A stretch of DNA of 43,723 nucleotides, from NCBI GenBank assembly GCA_964517005.1, contig CAZFAJ010000019.1:1-43723 (forward strand), written 5' to 3'. Made by a program: the position numbers and the translations under genes. A model generated the notes under the pieces. The model had not been told where the DNA came from, searched no databases, and saw nothing but the letters and a program-made list of their open reading frames with translations. Below are positions 1-8,476 of this stretch, one piece after another; the stretch's first letter is position 1, and every line of letters begins with the position of its first letter. Source of the stretch: CAYVBJ01 sp964517005. GTDB lineage: Bacteria > Bacteroidota > Rhodothermia > Balneolales > Balneolaceae.

Positions 1-50
1 GGAATTTTGATTCGAAAAGAGATGTTAGCCCAGGCCGACAGACCGGGAGG

Positions 51-794
51 TTATCTGATAGGATCAGTTTCGAAAAAAGCATTCAGAGAACTTAACGGAG
101 CTGGTTTCTGGTAGTATTTAAACGCTTCTGCATACCTGAATCCGGCGAGGTGTCCATAATGCATTGCGCGTGCACGCAGTGATTCGAAGAAGTTGATACT
201 TGATATGTACGTTTCAGGCTCATCACCGGGATTTTCAACATGAAACTGGCTGGCAAAGGCTTTGATCGCTTCCTCTTTTGTGTCTATCGTATCGGTAATA
301 TCAAATACAAAATCGGGATCAAACGGCTGATCCTGCATATAATGCAATATATGTGCCGGCCTGTGTGGCTCCTGTTTATTTCCGTTCGCATCCTGTGTTT
401 CAATTTTTTTGAGTCCGCTGTAAAATAAAGCATCAATGAGTAAACGGGTAGCATCTCCATGATCAGGGTGGCGGTCGGAGGGCGCTGTGATAAAACAAAT
501 ATGCGGTTTGTAGAAACGTACCTTTCTGATAATTTTTAACTGATGTTCCCTTCTGTTTTCAATTTCGCTGTCTTTCATTCCCAGGTTGTCGCGGGAAGAG
601 AGACCCAGAATCGCGGCTGCTTTGGCAGCTTCCTTCAGTCTCAGTTCAGGCGTTCCGCGCGTACCCATCTGGCCTTGTGTCAGGTCAACCACTGCCACTT
701 TTTTGCCCTGGTCCACCAACGCGGCTAAAGTACCGGCACAACAGAGTTCAGTATCATCAGGGTGAGCTCCAAATGCGAGTATATCTACATTCAT
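51..794 (-). CDS. bshB1: Bacillithiol biosynthesis N-acetylglucosaminyl-malate deacetylase BshB1
   Basis: A 247-aa LmbE/PIG-L family zinc deacetylase. It should remove the acetyl group from N-acetylglucosaminyl malate, the second step of bacillithiol synthesis in the cytoplasm. The N-terminal GAHPDD motif (about residues 9-14) and a later HPDH motif (about residues 109-112) are the metal-binding and catalytic signatures. The length is normal for BshB1. The ATG at 792-794 on the minus strand gives a standard N-terminus. It is divergent from the permease gene at 963, with 168 bp between them that must hold both promoters. No bshA or bshC partner is in the window. An LmbE deacetylase with another sugar substrate is possible, but the overall sequence matches BshB1 well. 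Confidence 0.9.
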   Translation of the reverse strand: MNVDILAFGAHPDDTELCCAGTLAALVDQGKKVAVVDLTQGQMGTRGTPELRLKEAAKAAAILGLSSRDNLGMKDSEIENRREHQLKIIRKVRFYKPHICFITAPSDRHPDHGDATRLLIDALFYSGLKKIETQDANGNKQEPHRPAHILHYMQDQPFDPDFVFDITDTIDTKEEAIKAFASQFHVENPGDEPETYISSINFFESLRARAMHYGHLAGFRYAEAFKYYQKPAPLSSLNAFFETDPIR

Positions 795-962
795 GTTTTT
801 TAATATTTTTGGCTAAAAAAATTGAAAGGTTTTTGCAACGAAATAATTTTTTTCTCGTAAGCCATAAAATAAACACTGGCGGGTAAGATATGAAATAGTG
901 ATTCATATTTTCGGAAGATGTTATATTCCAGATTAACCCATCACAAATAATAAGCTTTGTAA

Positions 963-2198
963 ATGCACCGACTATTTATCAGCATAAGTGAAGGATTTAA
1001 AATCGCTATTCAGGCGATTCTCACGAATAAAACAAGAGCGATGCTGACAACCACATGTATTGTAATTGGTATTGTGAGTGTAACTACCATGAACACAATT
1101 ACGGATGGGGTTGACCGTGCATTTAGCGAGAGTATGGACATGCTTGGCCAGAATGTGCTTTTCATTGAGAAATGGCCATGGGGTATCGGTGGCGGCGAAT
1201 ACAAATGGTGGGAGTACCGGAACAGGCGTGAGATGAAAATTGAATATGCAGACCAGCTCAAAGAGATGAGCAGATTTGCTTCGGAGGTATCCGCACAGGT
1301 TACCCGATCGGCGACCCTGCGATATCAGGATAAATATATTGAAAATATAGATGTGAACGGAGCCACTGATACCTATTTCAGAACCTCCGGATTGAATATT
1401 GATGCAGGACGCTTTTTTGCTGATTCAGATGTAAGGAGAGCCGCTAAAGTAGCTGTAATCGGCGCTACAGTTGCAGAACGATTGTTTGAAAATCTGGATC
1501 CGGTCGGCAAGCAAATCCGGATTCGCGGCCAGCGTTTCCAGGTGATAGGAGTTTTGGAAAAACAAGGCAATTTTCTCGGCATGGCGGATACGGATAACCG
1601 GGTTTTAATCCCGATATCTGCATTTAAATCTTTGTATAGTTTGCGATGGGGACTTCAGTTATCTGTCCAGTTTCCCAATGAGGAAGCATTGCGCGAGGGT
1701 GAGTATGAAATTGAAGGGCTGATGCGTAGAATACGACAGCTGGATCCGGCAGAAGAGAATGACTTTGCCATAAACAAAGCAGCACTATTTGAACAGCAGT
1801 TCAAGTCAATGAAAACAGCTATTTATGGAATTGGTATCTTTTTAACGGGGCTGGCTCTATTTGTTGGCGGTATCGGAGTGATGAATATCATGTTTGTATC
1901 CGTAAAGGAGAGAACCAAAGAGATCGGCATACGCAAGGCTGTAGGTGCGCGGGCATGGGAAATTCTGTTCCAGTTTTTGATGGAAGCGGTGGTAATTTGT
2001 CTGATTGGCGGTGTTATCGGCATGATTCTTTCAATTGGTGTCACTTATGTGGTGAATCAGTTTTTTGTTGCCTATATGGACTGGACAACGGTTATAAATG
2101 CAATTGTAATCTGTGCGTTTATCGGGATTTTGTTTGGATTTTTGCCTTCGAACAGAGCAGCAAAAGCAGACCCGATTGAGTCATTGAGATATGATTAG
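963..2198 (+). CDS. MacB-type ABC transporter permease (first of pair)
   Basis: A 411-aa FtsX/MacB-family permease without its own ATPase domain. Visible parts are one N-terminal membrane segment (about residues 20-43), a large periplasmic MacB_PCD-type domain (about 45-275) and three C-terminal membrane segments (about 285-400). These include the family signature around GGIGVMNIMFVSVKERT and the following EIGIRKAVGA. MacB proteins act as mechanotransmission exporters of proteins, lipids or drugs with MacA and TolC partners. It is followed 48 bp later by a similar permease and probably shares a transcript with it. The ATPase, adaptor and channel lie further downstream on the same strand. The substrate cannot be read from the sequence. 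Confidence 0.88.
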   Translation: MHRLFISISEGFKIAIQAILTNKTRAMLTTTCIVIGIVSVTTMNTITDGVDRAFSESMDMLGQNVLFIEKWPWGIGGGEYKWWEYRNRREMKIEYADQLKEMSRFASEVSAQVTRSATLRYQDKYIENIDVNGATDTYFRTSGLNIDAGRFFADSDVRRAAKVAVIGATVAERLFENLDPVGKQIRIRGQRFQVIGVLEKQGNFLGMADTDNRVLIPISAFKSLYSLRWGLQLSVQFPNEEALREGEYEIEGLMRRIRQLDPAEENDFAINKAALFEQQFKSMKTAIYGIGIFLTGLALFVGGIGVMNIMFVSVKERTKEIGIRKAVGARAWEILFQFLMEAVVICLIGGVIGMILSIGVTYVVNQFFVAYMDWTTVINAIVICAFIGILFGFLPSNRAAKADPIESLRYD

Positions 2199-2246
2199 TT
2201 TGAGTGCAAATAAAGATCGGTCAAAGATTAAAATCTTGATAGTACT

Positions 2247-3470
2247 ATGAGAATTCTGGAAACATTTCAACAGGCGTTTGACTCTTTGAAAGCAAACATA
2301 TTGCGGTCTTCTTTAACACTGCTTGCTATTGCTGTTGGTGTATTTGCCGTAATCAGTGCCAACACAGCTGTACTTGTGCTTGATACCTATTTCAAAGATA
2401 CCCTTAGCCTGATGGGCGGAGACGTAATAACCGTTCAAAAATTTCCGGCAATTAATATGGGTGACGACTGGCAAAACTATCGGAACAGAGAGGATGTTAC
2501 ATTCACGCAAATGGAGGAGTTGCAGGAACGCACTCAGCTGGCAAGGCAGATTGGCCCGAATAGTCCGTTCAGAACTACCAAAATATCTTATGAAGAGAGA
2601 GAAACAGAACCAAATGTATCTGTAAGGGGCGGAAATCAAAATTATTTGCCAAATAATGCCTATGATATTGAATCGGGCAGAAATTTTCTTACAGAAGATA
2701 TCGATTTTGCACGCCCGGTTGCTATCATCGGCCATGATGTTGCCACAACACTATTTGAATTCGAGGACGCACTCGATAAAACCATCAGGATTGAGGGCCG
2801 GCCTTATCTTGTTATTGGAGTTACTGAAGAACGGGGAAATGTGTTTGGTCAGACGCTGGATCGTTTTGTTGTGATTCCCTATACAACCCTTTCATCCGTC
2901 TACGGCAGTAACCGAAATATTGGAATCCAGGTGAAAGCGCCATCGATAGAACTGGTAGAGTCAACAATAGATGAGTTAACCGGTTGGCTGAGAACCATTC
3001 GAAAGGTTGAACCGGGTGCTGCCAGTGATTTTGAAATTGTAACAAATGAATCGCTCGGCAATGTATTTGAACAGTTTACCGGGATTCTCTACCTGGTTGG
3101 GTTTGTAGTTGGGGGAATTGCCCTGCTGGGAGCCGGAATCGGTGTTATGAATATTATGCTTGTTTCTGTCTCTGAGAGAACAAGAGAAATAGGCATTCGT
3201 AAAGCGGTTGGAGCAACACGCAAAGCTATCGTATCCCAGTTTTTGATGGAAACCATTGCGATCTGTCAAATAGGCGGGGTTATTGGCATAATTGCCGGAA
3301 TTTTACTGGGTAATGCAGCGGCAATCTGGCTTGAATCAAGTATTGTAGTTCCATGGACTGCAGCACTCGGCGGTGTGGTTGGCATGACGATAATTGGTGT
3401 TCTTTTTGGTGTTTACCCGGCATTTAAAGCATCCCGGCTGGATCCGATTGAGAGTTTAAGGTATGAGTAA
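2247..3470 (+). CDS. MacB-type ABC transporter permease (second of pair)
   Basis: A 407-aa FtsX/MacB permease with the same architecture as its upstream neighbour: an N-terminal membrane helix (about 20-42), a periplasmic core domain and three C-terminal helices. The conserved GIGVMNIMLVSVSERT and EIGIRKAVGA segments are present. The two proteins are clearly related in layout but only moderately similar in the periplasmic domain, so this is an old duplication that could give a heterodimeric permease. E. coli MacB is a fused ATPase-permease homodimer. Here the ATPase is a separate gene at 7648. Co-transcription with the upstream permease is likely from the 48-bp gap. Confidence 0.88.
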   Translation: MRILETFQQAFDSLKANILRSSLTLLAIAVGVFAVISANTAVLVLDTYFKDTLSLMGGDVITVQKFPAINMGDDWQNYRNREDVTFTQMEELQERTQLARQIGPNSPFRTTKISYEERETEPNVSVRGGNQNYLPNNAYDIESGRNFLTEDIDFARPVAIIGHDVATTLFEFEDALDKTIRIEGRPYLVIGVTEERGNVFGQTLDRFVVIPYTTLSSVYGSNRNIGIQVKAPSIELVESTIDELTGWLRTIRKVEPGAASDFEIVTNESLGNVFEQFTGILYLVGFVVGGIALLGAGIGVMNIMLVSVSERTREIGIRKAVGATRKAIVSQFLMETIAICQIGGVIGIIAGILLGNAAAIWLESSIVVPWTAALGGVVGMTIIGVLFGVYPAFKASRLDPIESLRYE

Positions 3471-3616
3471 AATTATTTGATGATCTTTGAGGGGATAGTT
3501 GATAATAAATGAAACGGGTTGCCTTTAATAAAAATCTTAACCTTTTTATTTAGTAGTTTACGATTATTGATCTATAACTTATTTTACAGATCAATTGGAA
3601 ATTAAAAGGTAAAATT

Positions 3617-3823
3617 ATGGATGAAGAAATAATCAAGGATTTGAACGATGAACTTGAAGGTGCGATTGACGATGCTCATAGAAAACTGAACAGTGTCGAT
3701 ATTGAAGAAAGTATTGATGAGTTGAAAACCGAAGCGGAACTTTTGATTCGGAAATATCCGGTTCGAAGTGTGTTAATCGGTGTTGCCGCCGGCTTTTTGC
3801 TGGGCAGAATATTTAAATCCTGA
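3617..3823 (+). CDS. Small YqjD/DUF883-like membrane-anchored protein
   Basis: A 68-aa protein with a charged, helical N-terminal half (about residues 1-48) and one C-terminal membrane segment, VLIGVAAGFLLGRIF, with the glycine pattern typical of the YqjD/ElaB (DUF883) family. E. coli YqjD is a tail-anchored inner-membrane protein that binds ribosomes in stationary phase. Whether this protein does so is not known. It is the first of three small membrane-protein genes (3617-4671) laid out like the yqjD-yqjE-yqjK cluster of proteobacteria. The family call rests on length, topology and order rather than strong sequence identity. Confidence 0.7.
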   Translation: MDEEIIKDLNDELEGAIDDAHRKLNSVDIEESIDELKTEAELLIRKYPVRSVLIGVAAGFLLGRIFKS

Positions 3824-3839
3824 CTGACCGGTTATCAGC

Positions 3840-4271
3840 ATGAAAAAAAAGACCTCGGAAATTTCAGAGGGAATAAAAGAGATAAGCCGTGATGTGCGTC
3901 TCTATGTCGAAAAGCGATTTGAACTATTCTCCTTATCTATCAGCGAACAGATCTCATTCATTCTTGCAGACTCCTTGCAGAGGGCAATCGGGATTTTGTT
4001 ACTTGGGAGCGGGGGCTTCTTTTTATGGATGGCTCTTGGTTTTTATCTTGGTGAGTTATTGCAAAGTAACAGCCTTGGGTTTTTGATTGCATCGCTGCCT
4101 TTGCTGCTTTCCGGGTTTCTTTTTTTGAGAATACATCCTGTTTCAGTTACTAAGAAAATTCAATCTGATATTCTGAAGCAAATGCTTGATGCAATGGATA
4201 TGAGATCAAATGAAATGAATGCTGAAAATAATAAGAAAGAAAAGACAGAGGCTGATTCTGAAACAAAATAA
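3840..4271 (+). CDS. YqjE-like phage-holin-superfamily membrane protein
   Basis: A 143-aa protein with an amphipathic N-terminal helix (about residues 1-40), two adjacent membrane segments (about 50-75 and 80-100) separated by a short loop, and a polar charged tail. This is the usual shape of the YqjE / Actinobacteriophage-holin-III-like (PF07332) family. It starts 16 bp after the YqjD-like gene, so the two are probably co-transcribed. The function is unknown, and a true phage holin role is unlikely because no phage genes are nearby. Its 3' end overlaps the next small gene by about 53 bp if that gene starts at its first ATG. Confidence 0.7.
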   Translation: MKKKTSEISEGIKEISRDVRLYVEKRFELFSLSISEQISFILADSLQRAIGILLLGSGGFFLWMALGFYLGELLQSNSLGFLIASLPLLLSGFLFLRIHPVSVTKKIQSDILKQMLDAMDMRSNEMNAENNKKEKTEADSETK

Positions 4272-4671
4272 AGACATATCGATTGAAGATCTGAAACACA
4301 GAAAAGAGAGGCTCAAAAAAGAAATTGAAAATCTTGAGTCTGATATGGACAAATCCTTTACAAAGGTAAAAGAGAATACGTTTGGATCATTTAAACCGGT
4401 ATCGGCCATAAAGAATAATCCCTTTAAGGCAGTCGGTATTGCAGTTATCACAGGTATTGCATTTGGCCTGACCGGCAAAAAAAAGACAAAAAAATCATCA
4501 CAGCGTAGTGATAAATACGGTTTTGGGGGGTTGCTGCTTGATGAACTGAAGCGGCTGGCTGCCCGGCGCGCTACTGAGTACGTCTCTGCCTTTATTGACT
4601 CACAAATTACACCAAGAGTGCATCAAAAATTCGATAAAAACGAAAAAAGTAAAACAAAAACGGACTCATAG
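4219..4671 (+). CDS. Small coiled-coil/membrane protein, YqjK-like position
   Basis: A protein of up to 150 aa with a lysine- and glutamate-rich helix likely to form a coiled coil (about residues 20-50). A short glycine-rich hydrophobic segment follows, around KAVGIAVITGIAFGL (about 72-86), and then a basic tail. It is third in the small-membrane-protein trio, in the place held by YqjK elsewhere. The first ATG (4219) lies inside the preceding gene and gives a 53-bp out-of-frame overlap. The true start may be a weaker codon nearer 4270, because the first 17 residues are merely basic and look like read-through of the overlap. No function is assigned. Confidence 0.6.
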   Translation: MLKIIRKKRQRLILKQNKDISIEDLKHRKERLKKEIENLESDMDKSFTKVKENTFGSFKPVSAIKNNPFKAVGIAVITGIAFGLTGKKKTKKSSQRSDKYGFGGLLLDELKRLAARRATEYVSAFIDSQITPRVHQKFDKNEKSKTKTDS

Positions 4672-4786
4672 CCGTCTGATCTGTCAAGTTGTTAAAATTC
4701 GTATCGGAATTATTATTCCCGGAAATTTATTGCAACTCTATTGTAATTTCTACGTGTAATGAATACAAATTAACACAAACTCTGCT

Positions 4787-6172
4787 ATGTTCATGATCAA
4801 ATATTTTTACTCTTTTCTGTTTTTGCTGATGCCGCTCGCAATACAGGCGCAGCAACAAACCATTACACTTCAGGAAGCCATTGATACAGCGCTTGAAAAT
4901 AACTACCAATTACAGCAGGCAGATAATAATTTAAAACTTGCTGAGACAAATATCTGGAGTGCCAAAGCCGATTTTTTACCTTCGATTAACGGAAGTTCCA
5001 ATTACAACAGAACTACCGGTCAACAGTTTGATCAGACCACTGTTGCTTTTGAGGATGTTACTACCAATCGTATCGGGGGAAATATTAATGTGAATCTTAC
5101 CGTTTTCAGCGGATTCCGTAACATTCTGAACCTGCGAAGTGTTAGTGCAGACGAAGCTTCTCAGAGAAACAACAGAGAACGGCTTCGGGAAACAATCATT
5201 TTTGACACAGCAAGCCGGTTTTTGCGAGTTGCACTGGACGTTGAGCTGCTGAAAATCGCAGAACAAACTCTTGAAGCATCACAGTCACTGCTGGAACAGA
5301 TTTCGGCACAGGTTGAAGTAGGAGCACGCCCTACTGTTGATCTTTTTAACCAGGAATCGGTGGTGGCAAGTGATGAACTGGCCGTTATACAGAGCGAGAA
5401 TGCACTTGAGCTAAGTAAAACAAGACTTATCAGAATTATGCAGGTTGATCAGGATGTGGAATATGAGTTTGATATTCCATCAGCAAACGAGCTAACCCTG
5501 ATACCGGTGGATCTGGAATTGAGGGAAATGATTGATGCGGCTCTGAACAACAGAAATGATCTGCTTGCGCAGGAGCAGGTTATCAAGCGAAATGAACATC
5601 AGATTGGAATTACAAGAGCAAATCTCTATCCGACTCTGTCGGCCAGTTATGGGATAAATACGAACTACAATGATAATTTCAGAATCACAGCCCCGGATCC
5701 AAATAACCCCGGTGGATTTATTAGAGAAGCAGTAGGATTTAACGATCAGTTTTTTGACCAATTGGTTACCAAGAATATCGGGATGTCGCTACAAGTCCCC
5801 ATTTTTAATAATTGGGATAACAGGACATCATTGCAAAGCTCAAAAATAGCTCTCAAGAATAGTAAACTGGAACTTGAAAATGTAAAGTTTCAGATTTTTG
5901 AAGAGGTAAGGCAGGCGTACAACGACTACATCTCTTTCTCCAAAGAACTTGAATCCACTGCAAAATCACTTGCAGCTGCAGAACGTGCACTTGAAACTGA
6001 ACAACAGCGGTATAACGTGGGAGCAAGTACTCTCATAGAATTGAATCAGGCGAATTCCAGCTTTGTACAGGCACAATCCAACAGAGTACAGGCTGTTTAC
6101 AATTTTGTATTCCAGGAAAAACTTCTGGACTATTTTATTGGCCGGCTTGATTCGAGTATAACCCTTAACTAA
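4787..6172 (+). CDS. TolC-family outer membrane efflux channel
   Basis: A 461-aa outer-membrane factor. It has a signal peptide (about residues 1-21, cleavage after a QA site), then two repeated OEP domains with long alpha-helical stretches rich in Gln, Asn, Ala and Glu. The strand-forming regions resemble TolC (around SSNYNRTTG and SASYGINTNYND). The length is typical of the family. It should form the trimeric channel that spans the outer membrane and reaches into the periplasm for the MacA-like adaptor encoded 18 bp downstream. Together with the two permeases and the ATPase it makes a complete MacAB-TolC type exporter. Confidence 0.9.
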   Translation: MFMIKYFYSFLFLLMPLAIQAQQQTITLQEAIDTALENNYQLQQADNNLKLAETNIWSAKADFLPSINGSSNYNRTTGQQFDQTTVAFEDVTTNRIGGNINVNLTVFSGFRNILNLRSVSADEASQRNNRERLRETIIFDTASRFLRVALDVELLKIAEQTLEASQSLLEQISAQVEVGARPTVDLFNQESVVASDELAVIQSENALELSKTRLIRIMQVDQDVEYEFDIPSANELTLIPVDLELREMIDAALNNRNDLLAQEQVIKRNEHQIGITRANLYPTLSASYGINTNYNDNFRITAPDPNNPGGFIREAVGFNDQFFDQLVTKNIGMSLQVPIFNNWDNRTSLQSSKIALKNSKLELENVKFQIFEEVRQAYNDYISFSKELESTAKSLAAAERALETEQQRYNVGASTLIELNQANSSFVQAQSNRVQAVYNFVFQEKLLDYFIGRLDSSITLN

Positions 6173-6190
6173 GAAATATTGAAATAAGCC

Positions 6191-7537
6191 ATGGCTGAAA
6201 ATTCATCAACGAGAAAACTGTTAAAAATTATTGGAGTAAGCTTACTCCTGATTATTATAATCGGGCTTGGGGCCAGGGCGGCCGGCTGGCTCGACGGTAC
6301 CGATAGTGCAGTGAAGGTAGAATCTGCAAAAGCTGAAATCAGAACAATTACACAGCTGGTTTCAGCATCCGGCAGAATTCAGCCGGAAATTGAAGTAATT
6401 ATACGTCCGGATGTATCTGGAGAGGTGATTGAACTGAATGTAACAGAGGGTGATTTTGTAAGGAAGGGGAACCTGTTGCTGCGTATTAAACCTGACATTT
6501 ATCAAGCCCGAATCGACGAGCTGAATGCTGCTCTGTTAACACAAAAGTCCAGAATGGAACAGGCGCGTTCACAAATGCTTCAGTCTGAAGTGGAGTTCAA
6601 AAAAAATGAACTATTGTATCAGTCAGAAAACATTTCGGAACTCGAATTTTTACAGGCCAAAAATAATTATGAAGCACAAAAAGCGAATCTGAAGGCTACC
6701 GAGTTTCAAATCCAGAGCGCAGAAGCTCAGCTTCGCAGGGCAGAGGAAGAACTTGAACAAACTGTAATCCGCGCGCCGCAAGATGGAACTATCAGCAGCT
6801 TAAGTATTGAAAGAGGAGAAAGAGTACTTGGAAATGCCCAGACTGCAGGAACAGAAATGCTTCGCATTGCACGCATGAACCAGATGGAGGTGGAAGTGGA
6901 TGTGAATGAAAATGATATTGTAAATGTATCGGCAAATGATACCACATTAATTGAAGTGGATGCCTATCCAAACCGCTCATTTGAAGGAGTGGTGACAGAA
7001 ATTGCAAACTCAGCAATCATCACAGGATCCGGTTCCGCTGAACAGGTTACCAATTACAAGGTGAAAGTGAGAATTACCACTCCTCATAACCTGGGAATGT
7101 CAGGGGCAGAGCTTGCGCAGGATCCCTCATTTGAAATAGATGATGAATTGCTGAATCCCAATTTTAAACCTGGGATGTCGGCTACAGTTGATATAAAAAC
7201 CAAAACAGCACAAAATGTGGTAACTGTACCCATACAGGCTGTGACTGTTCGGGATGCTTCCGAAATCAATCGTGAAGATGAGGCTGATGAGAGTAATGCC
7301 GGTAAGAAGGTTCAGTCTGAAGATCTGCGCAGGGTCGTCTTTAAGGTAAGTGACGGCATCGCAAAGGTACAGGAGGTAGAGACAGGAATTAGTGATAATA
7401 CACATATACAGATTATGAACGGTGTTGAAAGTAATGATGAGATAGTAATTGGAAGTTACAGGATTTTATCTCGTGAGCTTTCTGATGGTGATACCGTAGA
7501 AATTATCAATGAATCCGATTTGCTTGTAAGAAATTGA
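6191..7537 (+). CDS. MacA-like periplasmic adaptor (HlyD/RND family)
   Basis: A 448-aa membrane-fusion protein. It has an N-terminal membrane anchor (about residues 10-32), a biotinyl-lipoyl-like half (around SGRIQPEIEV and the VTEGDFVRKGNLLLRI loop), an alpha-helical hairpin with heptads (about 105-190), the second lipoyl half (IRAPQDGTISSL) and beta-barrel/membrane-proximal domains to the C-terminus. The helical hairpin would contact TolC and the C-terminal domains the MacB permease. It starts 18 bp after the TolC gene and is probably translated from the same mRNA. A stretch of about 25 residues rich in Glu, Asp and Asn near 355-380 looks like a surface loop insertion. Confidence 0.9.
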   Translation: MAENSSTRKLLKIIGVSLLLIIIIGLGARAAGWLDGTDSAVKVESAKAEIRTITQLVSASGRIQPEIEVIIRPDVSGEVIELNVTEGDFVRKGNLLLRIKPDIYQARIDELNAALLTQKSRMEQARSQMLQSEVEFKKNELLYQSENISELEFLQAKNNYEAQKANLKATEFQIQSAEAQLRRAEEELEQTVIRAPQDGTISSLSIERGERVLGNAQTAGTEMLRIARMNQMEVEVDVNENDIVNVSANDTTLIEVDAYPNRSFEGVVTEIANSAIITGSGSAEQVTNYKVKVRITTPHNLGMSGAELAQDPSFEIDDELLNPNFKPGMSATVDIKTKTAQNVVTVPIQAVTVRDASEINREDEADESNAGKKVQSEDLRRVVFKVSDGIAKVQEVETGISDNTHIQIMNGVESNDEIVIGSYRILSRELSDGDTVEIINESDLLVRN

Positions 7538-7647
7538 GCCTGATTTCTTACTCAGCTATCTCAATTTTTGCAATACCGTAAATTTTTTTTGAAAAAAGAG
7601 TGTGATCAAATTTAATAACACCTTAACAGCGTAAAAGAGATACGAAT

Positions 7648-8364
7648 ATGTCTAAACCGGTAATTATCATACGGGACCTGAAAAAGCTTTACAAGATGGG
7701 TAGATCGGTTGTTCGTGCCCTGAACGGCGTATCGTTTGAAGTTAAAAAAAATGAATACATTGCCATAATGGGACCATCCGGTTCGGGAAAATCTACTCTC
7801 ATGAATATGATCGGCTGCCTTGATACGCCTACTTCCGGAGATTATATTCTGAACCAGAATAACGTCAGTGAATTAAATGATGCGGAACTCGCAAATGTAA
7901 GAAACAGGGAAATCGGATTCGTATTTCAAACATTTAATCTTCTGCCCCGAACCGACTGTCTGAACAATGTTGAGCTGCCTTTGATATACTCCGGATTAAA
8001 ATCAGCCGAAAGGAAAAAAAGGGCTACAGCTACGCTGGAGAAAGTCGGCTTGGGTGATCGTCTTGATCACAAGCCCAATGAACTTTCGGGCGGGCAGAGG
8101 CAGCGCGTGGCAATTGCCAGGGCCTTGGTTAACAATCCATCCATACTGCTTGCGGATGAACCCACAGGAAACCTGGATTCCAAAACAGGCGATGAAATCA
8201 TGATGCTTTTTGAGGACCTGTATCGATCCGGGAACACAATATTGGTTGTTACTCATGAGCAAGAGGTTGCAGAGCACGCTCGCAGAATTATACGTCTAAG
8301 AGATGGTATCATTGAAAGTGACTCGAGAGTAGAAAAACCCGTTTTGGCAGACTTAGCACTGTAG
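7648..8364 (+). CDS. MacB/LolD-type ABC transporter ATP-binding protein
   Basis: A 238-aa nucleotide-binding subunit with all the key motifs. Walker A is GPSGSGKST (residues 42-50), the Q-loop is at VFQTFNLLPR, the ABC signature is LSGGQRQRV, Walker B is ILLADEPTGNLD and the H-loop is VVTHE. The family pairs with FtsX/MacB permeases, so the natural partners are the permeases at 963-3470, although the TolC and MacA genes lie between. E. coli MacB has this domain fused to the permease. A gap of 110 bp separates it from the adaptor gene, with no clear terminator in it. Confidence 0.92.
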   Translation: MSKPVIIIRDLKKLYKMGRSVVRALNGVSFEVKKNEYIAIMGPSGSGKSTLMNMIGCLDTPTSGDYILNQNNVSELNDAELANVRNREIGFVFQTFNLLPRTDCLNNVELPLIYSGLKSAERKKRATATLEKVGLGDRLDHKPNELSGGQRQRVAIARALVNNPSILLADEPTGNLDSKTGDEIMMLFEDLYRSGNTILVVTHEQEVAEHARRIIRLRDGIIESDSRVEKPVLADLAL

Positions 8365-8476
8365 GTGCAGATTTGAAATTCGTCTGTGGTTTATGGATGA
8401 GATTTTCGGAGTGAAACCAATGAAGAATGAATAGGTTTTATGGAAACCCTCGCGATATTCTTCTTGTTAAAGCTGC

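Noticed and set aside
2313..2735. A 140-codon minus-strand frame inside the second permease gene
   Set aside because: It is antisense to a well-supported MacB permease, is Cys/Ile rich and shows no domain or start context.
3840..4271. Holin-like protein as a sign of a prophage
   Set aside because: The YqjE-like family shares only the holin superfamily label. There is no phage structural, integrase or lysis gene nearby.
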